Source: Hyphomicrobiales bacterium (GTDB lineage: Bacteria; Pseudomonadota; Alphaproteobacteria; Rhizobiales; Aestuariivirgaceae). From it: a stretch of DNA of 57,358 nt. Each line of letters starts with the position of its first letter. Positions within the stretch are counted from its first letter, which is position 1. Below are positions 16,077 through 23,768 of the stretch, one piece after another. Position numbers and translations under genes: made by a program. The notes beneath the pieces are model-generated. The model worked only from the letters and a program-made list of their open reading frames with translations, did no database searches and was not told the DNA's origin. Location of the stretch: the NCBI GenBank assembly GCA_025359265.1, contig JANYHB010000057.1, positions 1 through 57,358 on the forward strand. The letters run 5' to 3'.

Positions 16077-18134
16077 ATGTTTGATCAGAATCCCCTCATT
16101 GTTTTCACCCCTTCCGGCAAGCGCGGGCGTTTTCCCCTGGGCACACCCGTACTGCACGCCGCGCGCAGTTTGGGCGTGGATATTGACTCGGTTTGCGGTG
16201 GCCGTGCCATTTGCGGGCGTTGCCAGATTAATGTGGGCGAAGGCGAGTTTGCCAAACACGGCATTACTTCAGCGGCTGATCATGTGAACGCCGTTACGCA
16301 AACCGAGCAGCGTTATGACAAACTGCGCGGGCTGCCCAGTGGACGGCGCCTCTCATGCCAAACCCAAATTCAAGGTGATCTTGTCATTGATGTGCCGCCG
16401 GAATCGCAGGTTCATAAGCAAGTGGTGCGCAAAGAGGCAGATACGCGAGCAATTGAGCTTGATCCCGCCACGCATCTTTACTTCATCGAAGTTGAAGAGC
16501 CAGACATGCATAAGCCATCGTCTGACTTAGAGCGCGTCTATGCGGCGCTGAAAGTTCAGTGGAACATTGATAATCTTTCATCCGACATTGCACTCATCGC
16601 CACGCTGCAAAAGATTTTGCGCAAGGGGGAATGGCAAATCACTTGCGCGGTGTTTTCAAGGCCGGAGGGAGGTGGCAACAGGCTGGCTGCCATCTGGCCG
16701 GGCTTTCACGATAAGCTGTTTGGCCTCGCGATCGATGTAGGCTCCACCACCATCGCAGCCCATCTCACCAACTTATCCACGGGCGAAGTGGCAGCCTCAG
16801 CGGGCTTAATGAATCCGCAAATCCGCTTCGGCGAAGATTTGATGAGCCGCGTGTCTTACGTGATGATGAATCCTGGTGGCGAAAGGGAAATGACCGATGC
16901 CGTCCGCGCTGCCCTGCAACAATTGGCAGAGGACGTGGCGCGGCAAGCCGAAATCGAACTCACCGACATCTTGGAAGTGGTGCTGGTGGGCAATCCGGTG
17001 ATGCATCATCTGTTCCTCGGCATAGACCCCACGGAACTGGGCGGTGCGCCTTTCGCGCTGGCTGATGGATTGGCGCTCACTTTCCCGGCGCGTGAAATGG
17101 GCTGGAAGCTGAACCCTGGCGCGTGGGCTTACGTGCTGCCCTGCATTGCTGGCCATGTGGGCGCGGATGCGGCAGGCATGGCCCTTTCCGAAGCACCGCA
17201 TGAGAGCGACGAGATCATGCTTTGCGTGGATGTGGGCACCAATGCCGAAATCATTTTGGGTTCGAAGCAGCGCTTGCTCGCCTGTTCGTCGCCCACTGGC
17301 CCGGCTTTTGAGGGCGCGCAAATTTCCTGCGGCCAACGGGCAGCGCCGGGGGCCATTGAGCGCATCCGCATCAACCCCGAAACGCTGGAGCCGCGTTACC
17401 GCGTCGTTGGCTGCGACAAGTGGAGCGATGAGCCGGGCTTTGAAGAAGCCACCGCGGCCACAGGCGTCACCGGCATTTGCGGCAGCGGCATTATTGAAGC
17501 CGTGGCGGAAATGTATCTGGCGGGCATCATCAATCAAGATGGCCTGATGGATGGCAGCTTTGCTGCACGCAGCCCCCGCATTGAGGCTTACAAGCGCACC
17601 TTCAACTATATCATTCGTCAGGGCTCTTCAGGTTCTCTCGGGGACGGTTCCAACCAGCCACTTATCCGCATCACGCAGAACGACGTGCGCGCCATTCAAA
17701 TGGCCAAGGCCGCACTTTATGCCGGCGTACGGATTTTGATGGATAAGCTGGGCGTGAACGAGCCGCGCAAGATCAGGCTGGCCGGGGCGTTTGGTTCCCA
17801 CATCGACATGAAGTATGCGATGATTTTGGGGTTGATACCGGATTGCGATTTGTCACGCGTGCAGAGTGCAGGCAACGCTGCAGGCACGGGCGCGCGGATT
17901 GCCTTGTTGAACAAAGCCGCGCGCGACGAGGTGGAAAGCGTCGTCCACCGCATCGAGAAAATCGAAACCGCGATAGAAACCACTTTCCAGCAACATTTCG
18001 TTGAAGCCATGGCCATCCCGCACAAGACGGCGGATTTCGTGAATCTGAAGCGCGTGGTGACACTGCCGCCGGTGAAGGTGATTACGGTAGGGGATGAAGA
18101 CGGCGGGGGACGGCCTCGGAGGCGGAGGGGTTAG
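16077..18134 (+). CDS. ASKHA-domain corrinoid reductive activator with N-terminal [2Fe-2S] domain
   Basis: Proteins of this family use ATP and a [2Fe-2S] centre to reduce inactive Co(II) corrinoid proteins back to Co(I). The N-terminal ferredoxin-type domain has Cys40, Cys46, Cys49 and Cys94 as cluster ligands. A linker is followed by the ASKHA ATPase part, with phosphate motifs AIDVGSTTIAAHL and CVDVGTNAEIILG and the adenosine motif RLAGAFGSHID. The 685-residue length is normal. The ATG at 16077 is preferred over a GTG 57 bp upstream because it begins the ferredoxin domain directly and follows an AAAGG site. The C-terminus is arginine-rich (RPRRRRG). Its last 124 bp recur downstream of the toxin-antitoxin pair. 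Confidence 0.9.
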   Translation: MFDQNPLIVFTPSGKRGRFPLGTPVLHAARSLGVDIDSVCGGRAICGRCQINVGEGEFAKHGITSAADHVNAVTQTEQRYDKLRGLPSGRRLSCQTQIQGDLVIDVPPESQVHKQVVRKEADTRAIELDPATHLYFIEVEEPDMHKPSSDLERVYAALKVQWNIDNLSSDIALIATLQKILRKGEWQITCAVFSRPEGGGNRLAAIWPGFHDKLFGLAIDVGSTTIAAHLTNLSTGEVAASAGLMNPQIRFGEDLMSRVSYVMMNPGGEREMTDAVRAALQQLAEDVARQAEIELTDILEVVLVGNPVMHHLFLGIDPTELGGAPFALADGLALTFPAREMGWKLNPGAWAYVLPCIAGHVGADAAGMALSEAPHESDEIMLCVDVGTNAEIILGSKQRLLACSSPTGPAFEGAQISCGQRAAPGAIERIRINPETLEPRYRVVGCDKWSDEPGFEEATAATGVTGICGSGIIEAVAEMYLAGIINQDGLMDGSFAARSPRIEAYKRTFNYIIRQGSSGSLGDGSNQPLIRITQNDVRAIQMAKAALYAGVRILMDKLGVNEPRKIRLAGAFGSHIDMKYAMILGLIPDCDLSRVQSAGNAAGTGARIALLNKAARDEVESVVHRIEKIETAIETTFQQHFVEAMAIPHKTADFVNLKRVVTLPPVKVITVGDEDGGGRPRRRRG

Positions 18135-18457
18135 CGCAACTCCACGAGCATTTCGCCCGCATCCAAAGCCGTTTCAATATCGGCCATCTTGCTTGCTAAT
18201 TTATCCAGCAGCCCTTGTTTCGAAAGGTTGCCAGTGGTGATCCAAACGATTCTAGGCCCAGGCTTAAGGTTCGCCATCTTGGCGAAATCTTCGTCCTTCG
18301 ACACGATCACCGCCGCTGTCTTGGCGGCAAGGTGCCAAATTTGCGCGTCAGTTGCTTCAGCCAGCTTTAGGTCAAAAACATGCTCGGCGTGGTGCCCGCG
18401 TGCCGTCAGCCAGCGTGCAATGGCAGGCGGCAACTGGGCATCAACCAGAAACCGCAT
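18131..18457 (-). CDS. DUF5615 (PIN-like) toxin
   Basis: The 108-residue protein begins MRFLVDAQLPPAIARWL, the PIN-like family start with the first acidic residue at Asp6. The acidic set continues with ATDAQIW and VSKDEDF. Members are presumed RNases paired with DUF433 antitoxins. Here the DUF433 gene ends at the base before this start. The 3' end overlaps the ASKHA stop by 4 bp on the opposite strand, so the module is packed directly against that gene. Confidence 0.87.
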   Translation of the reverse strand: MRFLVDAQLPPAIARWLTARGHHAEHVFDLKLAEATDAQIWHLAAKTAAVIVSKDEDFAKMANLKPGPRIVWITTGNLSKQGLLDKLASKMADIETALDAGEMLVELR

Positions 18458-18685
18458 TCACTCCGCCGCAATCACGCGGTGGGAAGCGGAAGCGGCAGCG
18501 TATTCAAGTGCTGCCGAAATATCAGCATCTTCAAGATAGGGGTAATCCGACAAAATGGCCGCCCGGCTTTCGCCCGCCGCCAGCAGGTCAAGAATATCCG
18601 CAACGCGAATGCGCATGTTGCGCAGCGTCGGCCTGCCGCCACAAATATCCGGATTTACAGTTATGCGCGAAAGCTGGCTTGCCAT
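18458..18685 (-). CDS. DUF433 antitoxin
   Basis: The 75-residue protein has the DUF433 signature ITVNPDICGGRPTLRNMRIRV followed by a helix-turn-helix-like part (VADILDLLAAGESRAAILSDYPYLEDADI). DUF433 proteins bind DNA and neutralise DUF5615 toxins. It is the first gene of the pair, with an AGGA ribosome-binding site and its own near-consensus promoter. It probably represses that promoter. Confidence 0.88.
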   Translation of the reverse strand: MASQLSRITVNPDICGGRPTLRNMRIRVADILDLLAAGESRAAILSDYPYLEDADISAALEYAAASASHRVIAAE

Positions 18686-18703
18686 TGAACTTTGTCCTTG
18701 CAG

Positions 18704-18737
18704 TGGCCATTATACGGCCAATCGATTCAAAGTCCAA
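18704..18737 (-). promoter_or_regulatory. Promoter and probable operator of the toxin-antitoxin pair
   Basis: Read on the minus strand, TTGGAC (18737-18732) and a perfect TATAAT (18714-18709) are separated by 17 bp. The -10 box lies between TGGCC arms at 18704-18708 and 18716-18720, an inverted repeat suited to a repressor. The antitoxin start is 24 bp further on. Binding by DUF433 itself is inferred. Confidence 0.7.
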
Positions 18738-18765
18738 ATGTGGCAGGTGCTGGTGTATTTGCTCA

Positions 18766-18886
18766 GGCCATCCCGCATATGAAGGCGGATTTCGTGAATC
18801 TGAAGCGCGTGGTGACCTTGCCGCCCGTGAAGGTGATCACCGTGGGTGATGAAGATGGCGGTGGACGGCGGAGGCGGAGGGGTTAA
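18766..18886 (+). pseudogene. Second copy of the ASKHA gene 3' end
   Basis: This segment encodes AIPHMKADFVNLKRVV through GDEDGGGRRRRRG and a stop, the same C-terminus as the intact ASKHA gene at 18011-18134. Over the last 33 aligned codons there are nine synonymous differences and no amino-acid change. One proline codon is absent and the stop is TAA rather than TAG. No start or body of the gene precedes it, so it is a remnant. It marks one edge of the toxin-antitoxin insertion. Confidence 0.85.
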
Positions 18887-19431
18887 TCCGCATTGGGTGT
18901 CAATTCATCGTGCCTAGGCAATGAGCTGAACCCGGCTATTTCCTTCAATTTGAAAATAGAATTATACACACTCTCCAAATCAAGAGGGCCAATCAGTATT
19001 TTTCCATTGTCAACAACCATCGAAGTTTCATCCACTGCAATGAATCCGTCATGGTGCTTGTGCAGTTTTGGTCTGATAATTGGCTTGCCACTGTGGGACT
19101 TCTCATCGAAACCGTGTTCATTCACATTCCTAATATCTATAATTGGCTTCAATGTGTTAATGAACGCAATTCTCTGAGGACGATCCAAGGCTAGCTTTCC
19201 TTTACCATCTTCGACTAGGCGCAATGCTCTCCGTGAGTTGAAAAGAAACTCTTTAGCCAATGCCATCGTCGCTGTTGAGTTTGCCCGCCTAAAAAGATGA
19301 GTTTTTGAAGTGCCAATAGGTGCGCTGACATCAAACTCTCGGTTCGCAAAGGCGCGCGCTAGTTCAAACTGCTCGCAAGAGACTTCTAGAAGTAAGGCCA
19401 ATCGCTCTCGAATTTTTTCTTCGTTTTTCAT
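18883..19431 (-). CDS. Hypothetical protein with HEPN-like Rx4H motif
   Basis: The 182-residue protein is mainly helical by composition and has no membrane segment. The sequence DIRNVNEHGFDE holds an R-x4-H arrangement (RNVNEH), the catalytic signature of HEPN RNases. The rest does not match a family I can name, so HEPN membership is a hypothesis. The frame is open 60 codons further upstream, but that part is encoded by a palindromic repeat. The ATG at 19431, with GAG nearby, is preferred; an ATG at 19488 is an alternative. The gene's stop overlaps the stop of the ASKHA remnant. Confidence 0.6.
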   Translation of the reverse strand: MKNEEKIRERLALLLEVSCEQFELARAFANREFDVSAPIGTSKTHLFRRANSTATMALAKEFLFNSRRALRLVEDGKGKLALDRPQRIAFINTLKPIIDIRNVNEHGFDEKSHSGKPIIRPKLHKHHDGFIAVDETSMVVDNGKILIGPLDLESVYNSIFKLKEIAGFSSLPRHDELTPNAD

Positions 19432-19514
19432 TGCTCTCGATCTTCGGTCATTAGATTGTCGTAGCCATACACCAAACTCCGTAATCATGCCGAAGTGCTT
19501 TTGCTTCGGCAAAA

Positions 19515-19602
19515 GCCTCGAGGCATAGGCCGAGCGTGCGGTGTGGTGGCGCGCCCTTCGAGGCTCCGCTGCGCGGAGCACCTCAGGGTGAGGATAGAAA
19601 AG
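19515..19602. repeat. Palindromic intergenic repeat
   Basis: The segment holds GCTCCGC-TGC-GCGGAGC (19563-19579), a perfect 7-bp stem, between CCCTTCGAGG and CCTCAGGGTGAGG. On the minus strand it would read as PHPEVLRAAEPRRA, the well-known translation artefact of a dispersed alphaproteobacterial repeat. It supplies the spurious N-terminal extension of the HEPN-like frame. Confidence 0.75.
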
Positions 19603-19623
19603 AGGACGCATCCAATCCGTGCT

Positions 19624-19712
19624 CCGTCACCCCGGCGAAGGCCGGGGTTGGGCTTTAGTTGGATGCCGGGCGTGAGAATTTAGCCCGGCCCCGGCCTTCG
19701 CCGGGGTGACGG
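19624..19712. repeat. Long perfect inverted repeat (24-bp arms)
   Basis: The left arm (19624-19647) begins CCGTCACCCCGG and the right arm (19689-19712) ends CCGGGGTGACGG. The two are perfect reverse complements over 24 bp, with 41 bp between. Each arm also contains GGCGAAGGCC. This is a dispersed, REP-like element type of alphaproteobacteria. It lies between the HEPN-like gene and the SDR gene and has no coding content. Confidence 0.85.
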
Positions 19713-19782
19713 AGGAAGAAATGAAGGTGCCGGATTGCGGGTGTGGTATGAGCTAATCACACGCCAATCCCAAGGAGCCCCC

Positions 19783-20622
19783 ATGCCCAATCACCCCGCG
19801 CTTAAACCCGGCCGCACCGCTGTCATCACCGGTGCTGCTTCCGGCATTGGCCTTGCCGCTGCCAGGGAGATGGCGCGGCGGGGGATGGCGGTGGCGATGA
19901 TTGATTTGCCCGGCGCCAAATTGCAGGCGGCGGCAGATGCGCTTGCCGCCACCGGCTCAGAAGTGTTGGCCATTGGTGCTGATGTCAGCGATGCCGCCGC
20001 ACTCACAGCGGCGTGCGCGCAAGTGGCCAAGGCCCTGCCGCCCGTCACGCTGTTGATGAACAATGCCGGTTTTGGGCCGCCCTCTTCCACGCTGGCCGCT
20101 TCAGACTCATGGGCGCAGACACTGGGCACCAATCTTATGGGCGTTATCCACGGCACGCAGGCCTTCGCGCCCGCGATGATCGCGCATGGCGAAGACGCTG
20201 TGATCATCAACACCGGCTCCAAGCAGGGCATCACCACGCCGCCGGGCAACCCGGCCTATAATGTGTCCAAGGCCGGGGTGAAGGCCTTCACCGAGGCACT
20301 GGCGCATGAGCTGCGCAACACGCCCGGCTGCAAGGTGGCGGCGCATCTGCTGATCCCCGGCTGGGTGTTCACCGGGCTTACCGCCGCTGCGGGTGCACCC
20401 AAGCCTGCGGGTGCGTGGACGGCGGAGCAGATGGTGGAATTCATGCTGGCCTCATTGGAGCGAGGCGATTTCTATATACTCTGCCCGGACAATGACGTGA
20501 CGCGCGCGCTGGATGAAAAGCGCATCGCCTGGGCGGCAGGTGACATCATTGAAAACCGCCCCGCCCTGTCGCGCTGGCATCCTGACTTCGCGGAAGTCTT
20601 CAAGACTTGGGCCGCAAACTAA
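19783..20622 (+). CDS. Short-chain dehydrogenase/reductase
   Basis: A classical SDR of 279 residues. It has the cofactor motif TGAASGIG near residue 18, NNAG near 93, a catalytic Ser in IINTGSKQGI, and the YNVSK pair. An Asp at the end of strand 2 (AMIDLPG) suggests NAD rather than NADP. The substrate is unknown. The ATG at 19783 follows an AAGGAG ribosome-binding site, so a further 16-codon extension is rejected. It stands alone, convergent with the LssY_C gene. Confidence 0.88.
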   Translation: MPNHPALKPGRTAVITGAASGIGLAAAREMARRGMAVAMIDLPGAKLQAAADALAATGSEVLAIGADVSDAAALTAACAQVAKALPPVTLLMNNAGFGPPSSTLAASDSWAQTLGTNLMGVIHGTQAFAPAMIAHGEDAVIINTGSKQGITTPPGNPAYNVSKAGVKAFTEALAHELRNTPGCKVAAHLLIPGWVFTGLTAAAGAPKPAGAWTAEQMVEFMLASLERGDFYILCPDNDVTRALDEKRIAWAAGDIIENRPALSRWHPDFAEVFKTWAAN

Positions 20623-20646
20623 AACGTCTCTGCGGGACGAAATAAT

Positions 20647-21339
20647 CTATTGGGCAACACCTGGTGCAATCACGGCCACCACCACATCGCCATCCGTGAA
20701 ATATGAATCACCGCCGCCGTTTTTGGCGCGCACCGGGCCGTGGCCTTTGACAGTCAAAAGGTTCACCACGCGCTGGGTTTTGTTCAGCTCACCCATTAAA
20801 AAGTCGCGCTCGGCATCTACGTCAGCATTGATGCGGTGGGTGACACCGGGGCGTGGATGAGAAAAGCCAACGCCCTTATCGTAAGTGGCCGCCCCGAGCC
20901 ACAGCGGGCGGCCATCTGGCCCGCTAACTTGCAGTTTCCAGAAGCGTGCATGATGGCGCTTGCTGGCGGATTTGCCAAACTCTTTTTCAAAAGCCAAATC
21001 CTGCCTATGGCCCTGATAGAATAAACTGCTGACCGGTGCGGTGAGATAAGCGCGGCGCAGGGCCACGCTGCCCGCAATCTTCACGCTGGAATGCAGTGTA
21101 ACGGGAACGGGTATGGCCCAGCCTGCGGCTTGCATCAGCGAGGTGATCTCTTCCATGCTGCCCACCAGGCCCACATTGATAGGATCCCCCGGCCGGTGGT
21201 GCCTGGTGGCGGTGACAAATGGAAGATTGGCAAGGTCTTGGGTGATAACCTCTTGCAGTGGCGAAACGGTTTGCGCCCCTGCAGGCACATTGCAAAGGCA
21301 GGCCCAAAAGAGGCCCACCCTCAGAAGCCGCCGCATCAT
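20647..21339 (-). CDS. LssY_C domain secreted protein
   Basis: The 230-residue protein has a signal peptide ending near PAGAQ. The body has the LssY C-terminal domain pattern: DPINVGLVGS near the start, then the LFYQGHRQDLAFEK stretch, RHHARFW, and LWLGAATYDKG with FSHPRPGVTHRI. This domain occurs fused to PAP2 phosphatases in LssY proteins, but no phosphatase part is present here. The function is unknown. It starts 7 bp after the rhodanese stop and is probably in the same transcript. Confidence 0.78.
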   Translation of the reverse strand: MMRRLLRVGLFWACLCNVPAGAQTVSPLQEVITQDLANLPFVTATRHHRPGDPINVGLVGSMEEITSLMQAAGWAIPVPVTLHSSVKIAGSVALRRAYLTAPVSSLFYQGHRQDLAFEKEFGKSASKRHHARFWKLQVSGPDGRPLWLGAATYDKGVGFSHPRPGVTHRINADVDAERDFLMGELNKTQRVVNLLTVKGHGPVRAKNGGGDSYFTDGDVVVAVIAPGVAQ

Positions 21340-21346
21340 TTATGGA

Positions 21347-21718
21347 TCAGTCAGTCTCGCCGCCACCGTCTTTCCAGTCTTGGAATTTGCCGAGGTTTAA
21401 CACTTTGGTATAACCCATTTCCTGCAGCGTTTGGCCGGCCAGAGCTGCACGCCCGCCCGACGCGCAGTAGGTGATCAGAGTTTTCTCCGGGGTGATCTCC
21501 TTCACATAACCGGGCGAAGCAGGATCAACTTTGCCTTCCAGAAGCCCGCGTTGCACATGAAGCGCGCCCTTCACTTTGCCGCCCGCCACTTCTGTGCCGT
21601 CGCGCACGTCGAGGAAAACCACATTAGGGTCGCCCAACAATTTTTTGGCTTCTTCCACGGAGATGGTGGGCACGGCGGCCTTGGCGGCGGCCAGCATGTC
21701 TGCAAAAGTTTTGGGCAT
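21347..21718 (-). CDS. Rhodanese-like domain protein
   Basis: A single rhodanese domain of 123 residues. The strand VVFLDVRDGTEVAGGKVKGA and the active-site loop YCASGGRAALAG are clear, with the persulfide-forming Cys in CASGGR. Such proteins carry sulfur or act as thiosulfate sulfurtransferases in the cytoplasm. There is no signal peptide. An AGGA ribosome-binding site precedes the ATG. The LssY_C gene follows within 7 bp. Confidence 0.9.
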   Translation of the reverse strand: MPKTFADMLAAAKAAVPTISVEEAKKLLGDPNVVFLDVRDGTEVAGGKVKGALHVQRGLLEGKVDPASPGYVKEITPEKTLITYCASGGRAALAGQTLQEMGYTKVLNLGKFQDWKDGGGETD

Positions 21719-21779
21719 GAGAGAGTTCCTTGTGATTGATGCCGTTCAGCATAGCCAAGCAACACCACAAGCCAAGAGT

Positions 21780-22763
21780 TTAATTTTTTCGGCCCGTCAA
21801 CAGCGCCAGCGTGCCTGCCACTGCAATCAAACCCATGCCAAACAAAGTTGTGGCGCGGGGCACTTCACCAAAAAACACAAAGCCGAATGTGCTGGCCCAG
21901 ATCATGCCGACATATTCAAAGGGTGTAACCACGCTGGCCTTGCCCACGCGGTAAGCATTGGTGAGCAGGGTGGAACCCACCGCCGCGATCACGCCGCACC
22001 CGGCCATGAGCATTGCATCATGCGGCGTGGGCCAAGCCCAGGCGCGGAACAGAAAATCCAAGCTGGGGTGGCCTGGCGGCCGCAGACCGATCAATGTGAT
22101 GAGCGCGGCCACGGCAGAGGCGAGGATGAGATAAACGGAGTTCTGATAAAAAGACATCACGCTGGCGGAAGTATCCGCACCATATTTGCGCGCCATCACT
22201 TGCGCCAGTGCATAGGCCGCCCCAGCAATCAGCGAAAGAAGGGCGGCAGGATTAAACAAATCTGTGCCGGGTTGCAGAATGATGAAAACGCCAACCAGCC
22301 CCAAGCTCACCGCCGCCCAAGACTTCCAATTCACGCGTTCATGCAATATCGGCACCGCGAGCAATGTAACGAATAGCGGTGCGGTGAAATACAAGGCTAC
22401 CGCTTGCGCTAGTGGGAGTGCCGGAAAGGCCATGAAATAACTGGTGTAAGACACCAGCAAAATCGCGCCGCGCATGGTGAGGCGCGGCCAATGCTTGTCA
22501 GCAATCTGCGCCAAGCCGCCATTGAAATAAGTGATTATAGCGAGGATGGGGATGGACACTGCCGCACGCAGCACGATGGCCAGCGTGACGGCATTGCCGC
22601 CGCTGATCGCTTTTATGGCAGAATCTTGCAGCGAAAAAATCAGCGAGCCTGCACACAGGCAAGCAATGCCGATGAGATTATTGCGGGCGGATGAGAAGGG
22701 GGCGGAGGACACAGAAACTCCATAGCGGATTCGCAAAGCCGATGTGGAGCCAGCCCACGACAT
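21780..22763 (-). CDS. EamA/DMT family permease
   Basis: The protein has about ten hydrophobic helices in two similar halves, as in the EamA drug/metabolite transporter family. Recognisable parts are the first-helix region GIACLCAGSLIFSLQDSAIK and the LAQAVALYFTAPLFVTLLA segment. The second half contains FEYVGMIWASTFGFVFFGE. Direction and substrate are unknown. The ATG at 22763 lacks a clear ribosome-binding site. A GTG at 22718 with GAG upstream is a good alternative and would shorten it by 15 residues. It lies 9 bp after the agmatinase stop. Confidence 0.88.
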   Translation of the reverse strand: MSWAGSTSALRIRYGVSVSSAPFSSARNNLIGIACLCAGSLIFSLQDSAIKAISGGNAVTLAIVLRAAVSIPILAIITYFNGGLAQIADKHWPRLTMRGAILLVSYTSYFMAFPALPLAQAVALYFTAPLFVTLLAVPILHERVNWKSWAAVSLGLVGVFIILQPGTDLFNPAALLSLIAGAAYALAQVMARKYGADTSASVMSFYQNSVYLILASAVAALITLIGLRPPGHPSLDFLFRAWAWPTPHDAMLMAGCGVIAAVGSTLLTNAYRVGKASVVTPFEYVGMIWASTFGFVFFGEVPRATTLFGMGLIAVAGTLALLTGRKN

Positions 22764-22772
22764 ATTGCAACG

Positions 22773-23768
22773 CTACTTGGCCATAACGTGGCCTTGAGCA
22801 CCTTTTTGATGGGCGCGCAGACAAAGATATTCCATCACCAAAGCCGAAGCCGCGAGCGAGGTGATCTCCGCGTGATCATAAGGCGGAGAAACTTCCACCA
22901 TATCCATGCCAGCGAAATTGATATTCGTCAGTCTACGGATGATAGAAGCAGCTTGATGGTAACTCAGCCCGCCGGGGATGGGTGTTCCCGTGCCAGGGGC
23001 GGCCGATGGATCGAGGCAATCAATATCAAATGTGAGGTATGCCTTCTGCTTGCCTACCTTGTCGGTGATGATCTTCGCCACTTGCTCTGCCGTGGAATTG
23101 TGCACCTCATCGGCATAAACAATGCGGAAACCCATGGCGGTTTCGCCAATAAATGTGGTGCGGATGCCGATCTGTACCGAGCGCTCAGAATCTATCAACC
23201 CCTCCTTCACCGCATGGCCAAACATGGTGCCGTGATCAATGCGGCCACCTGAATCAATTTCCACATCGCGGTGCGCATCGAAATGCACCAGCGCCAATGG
23301 GCCATGCTTTTTGGCATGAGCCTTGAGCAGGGGATAAGAGATATAATGATCGCCACCCAGTGTGATCAATTCCACGCCCTTGTTGAGAATTTCCGCAGCA
23401 TGGCTTTCCAGGGCCTGCGGGAAGGCCTCTTTGCGGCCCCAATCAAAAAAGCAATCGCCATAGTCAACCACGGCCAACGTATCGAATGGATCAAAATTCC
23501 ACGGCCATACGTGGCCCCAAGCGTTTTCGGCCGAAGCACGGCGTATGCCCTCGGGGCCCATGCGGGTGCCAGAGCGATGCGAAACGGCTTGATCAAAAGG
23601 CACACCGGTGATGGCGATATCAACGCCCGTGAGATCGCGCGTATATTTGCGGCGCATGAAGGATAACGCGCCAGCATAAGTGGCCTCGAAGCGCGTGCCT
23701 TTTAGATTTTCACGGCGGAATGCGTCATCGCCGGGAATATAACCCAGCTTGTCCATTTCAAGTGCCAT
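22773..23768 (-). CDS. speB: Agmatinase-family ureohydrolase
   Basis: The enzyme hydrolyses a guanidino compound, most likely agmatine to putrescine and urea. The two-manganese ligands of the arginase fold are present: GGDHYISYPLL, HFDAHRDVEID and TFDIDCLDPSAAPGTGTPIPGG. Length is 331 residues. The usual FDAHxDT reads FDAHRDV here, with the metal aspartate kept. Context is a polyamine importer and an aminotransferase on the same strand. That supports agmatine, although guanidinobutyrate or guanidinopropionate would also fit. Its ATG overlaps the last base of the ATPase stop. Confidence 0.88.
   Translation of the reverse strand: MALEMDKLGYIPGDDAFRRENLKGTRFEATYAGALSFMRRKYTRDLTGVDIAITGVPFDQAVSHRSGTRMGPEGIRRASAENAWGHVWPWNFDPFDTLAVVDYGDCFFDWGRKEAFPQALESHAAEILNKGVELITLGGDHYISYPLLKAHAKKHGPLALVHFDAHRDVEIDSGGRIDHGTMFGHAVKEGLIDSERSVQIGIRTTFIGETAMGFRIVYADEVHNSTAEQVAKIITDKVGKQKAYLTFDIDCLDPSAAPGTGTPIPGGLSYHQAASIIRRLTNINFAGMDMVEVSPPYDHAEITSLAASALVMEYLCLRAHQKGAQGHVMAK

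Noticed and set aside
16806-17537. Long minus-strand ORF opposite the ASKHA gene
   Set aside because: It is antisense to a well-conserved coding region, and its His/Arg/Ala-rich composition is that of a shadow frame.
19432-19611. 60-codon upstream extension of the HEPN-like gene
   Set aside because: Most of it is the translation of a palindromic repeat (PHPEVLRAAEPRRA type), a known annotation artefact.
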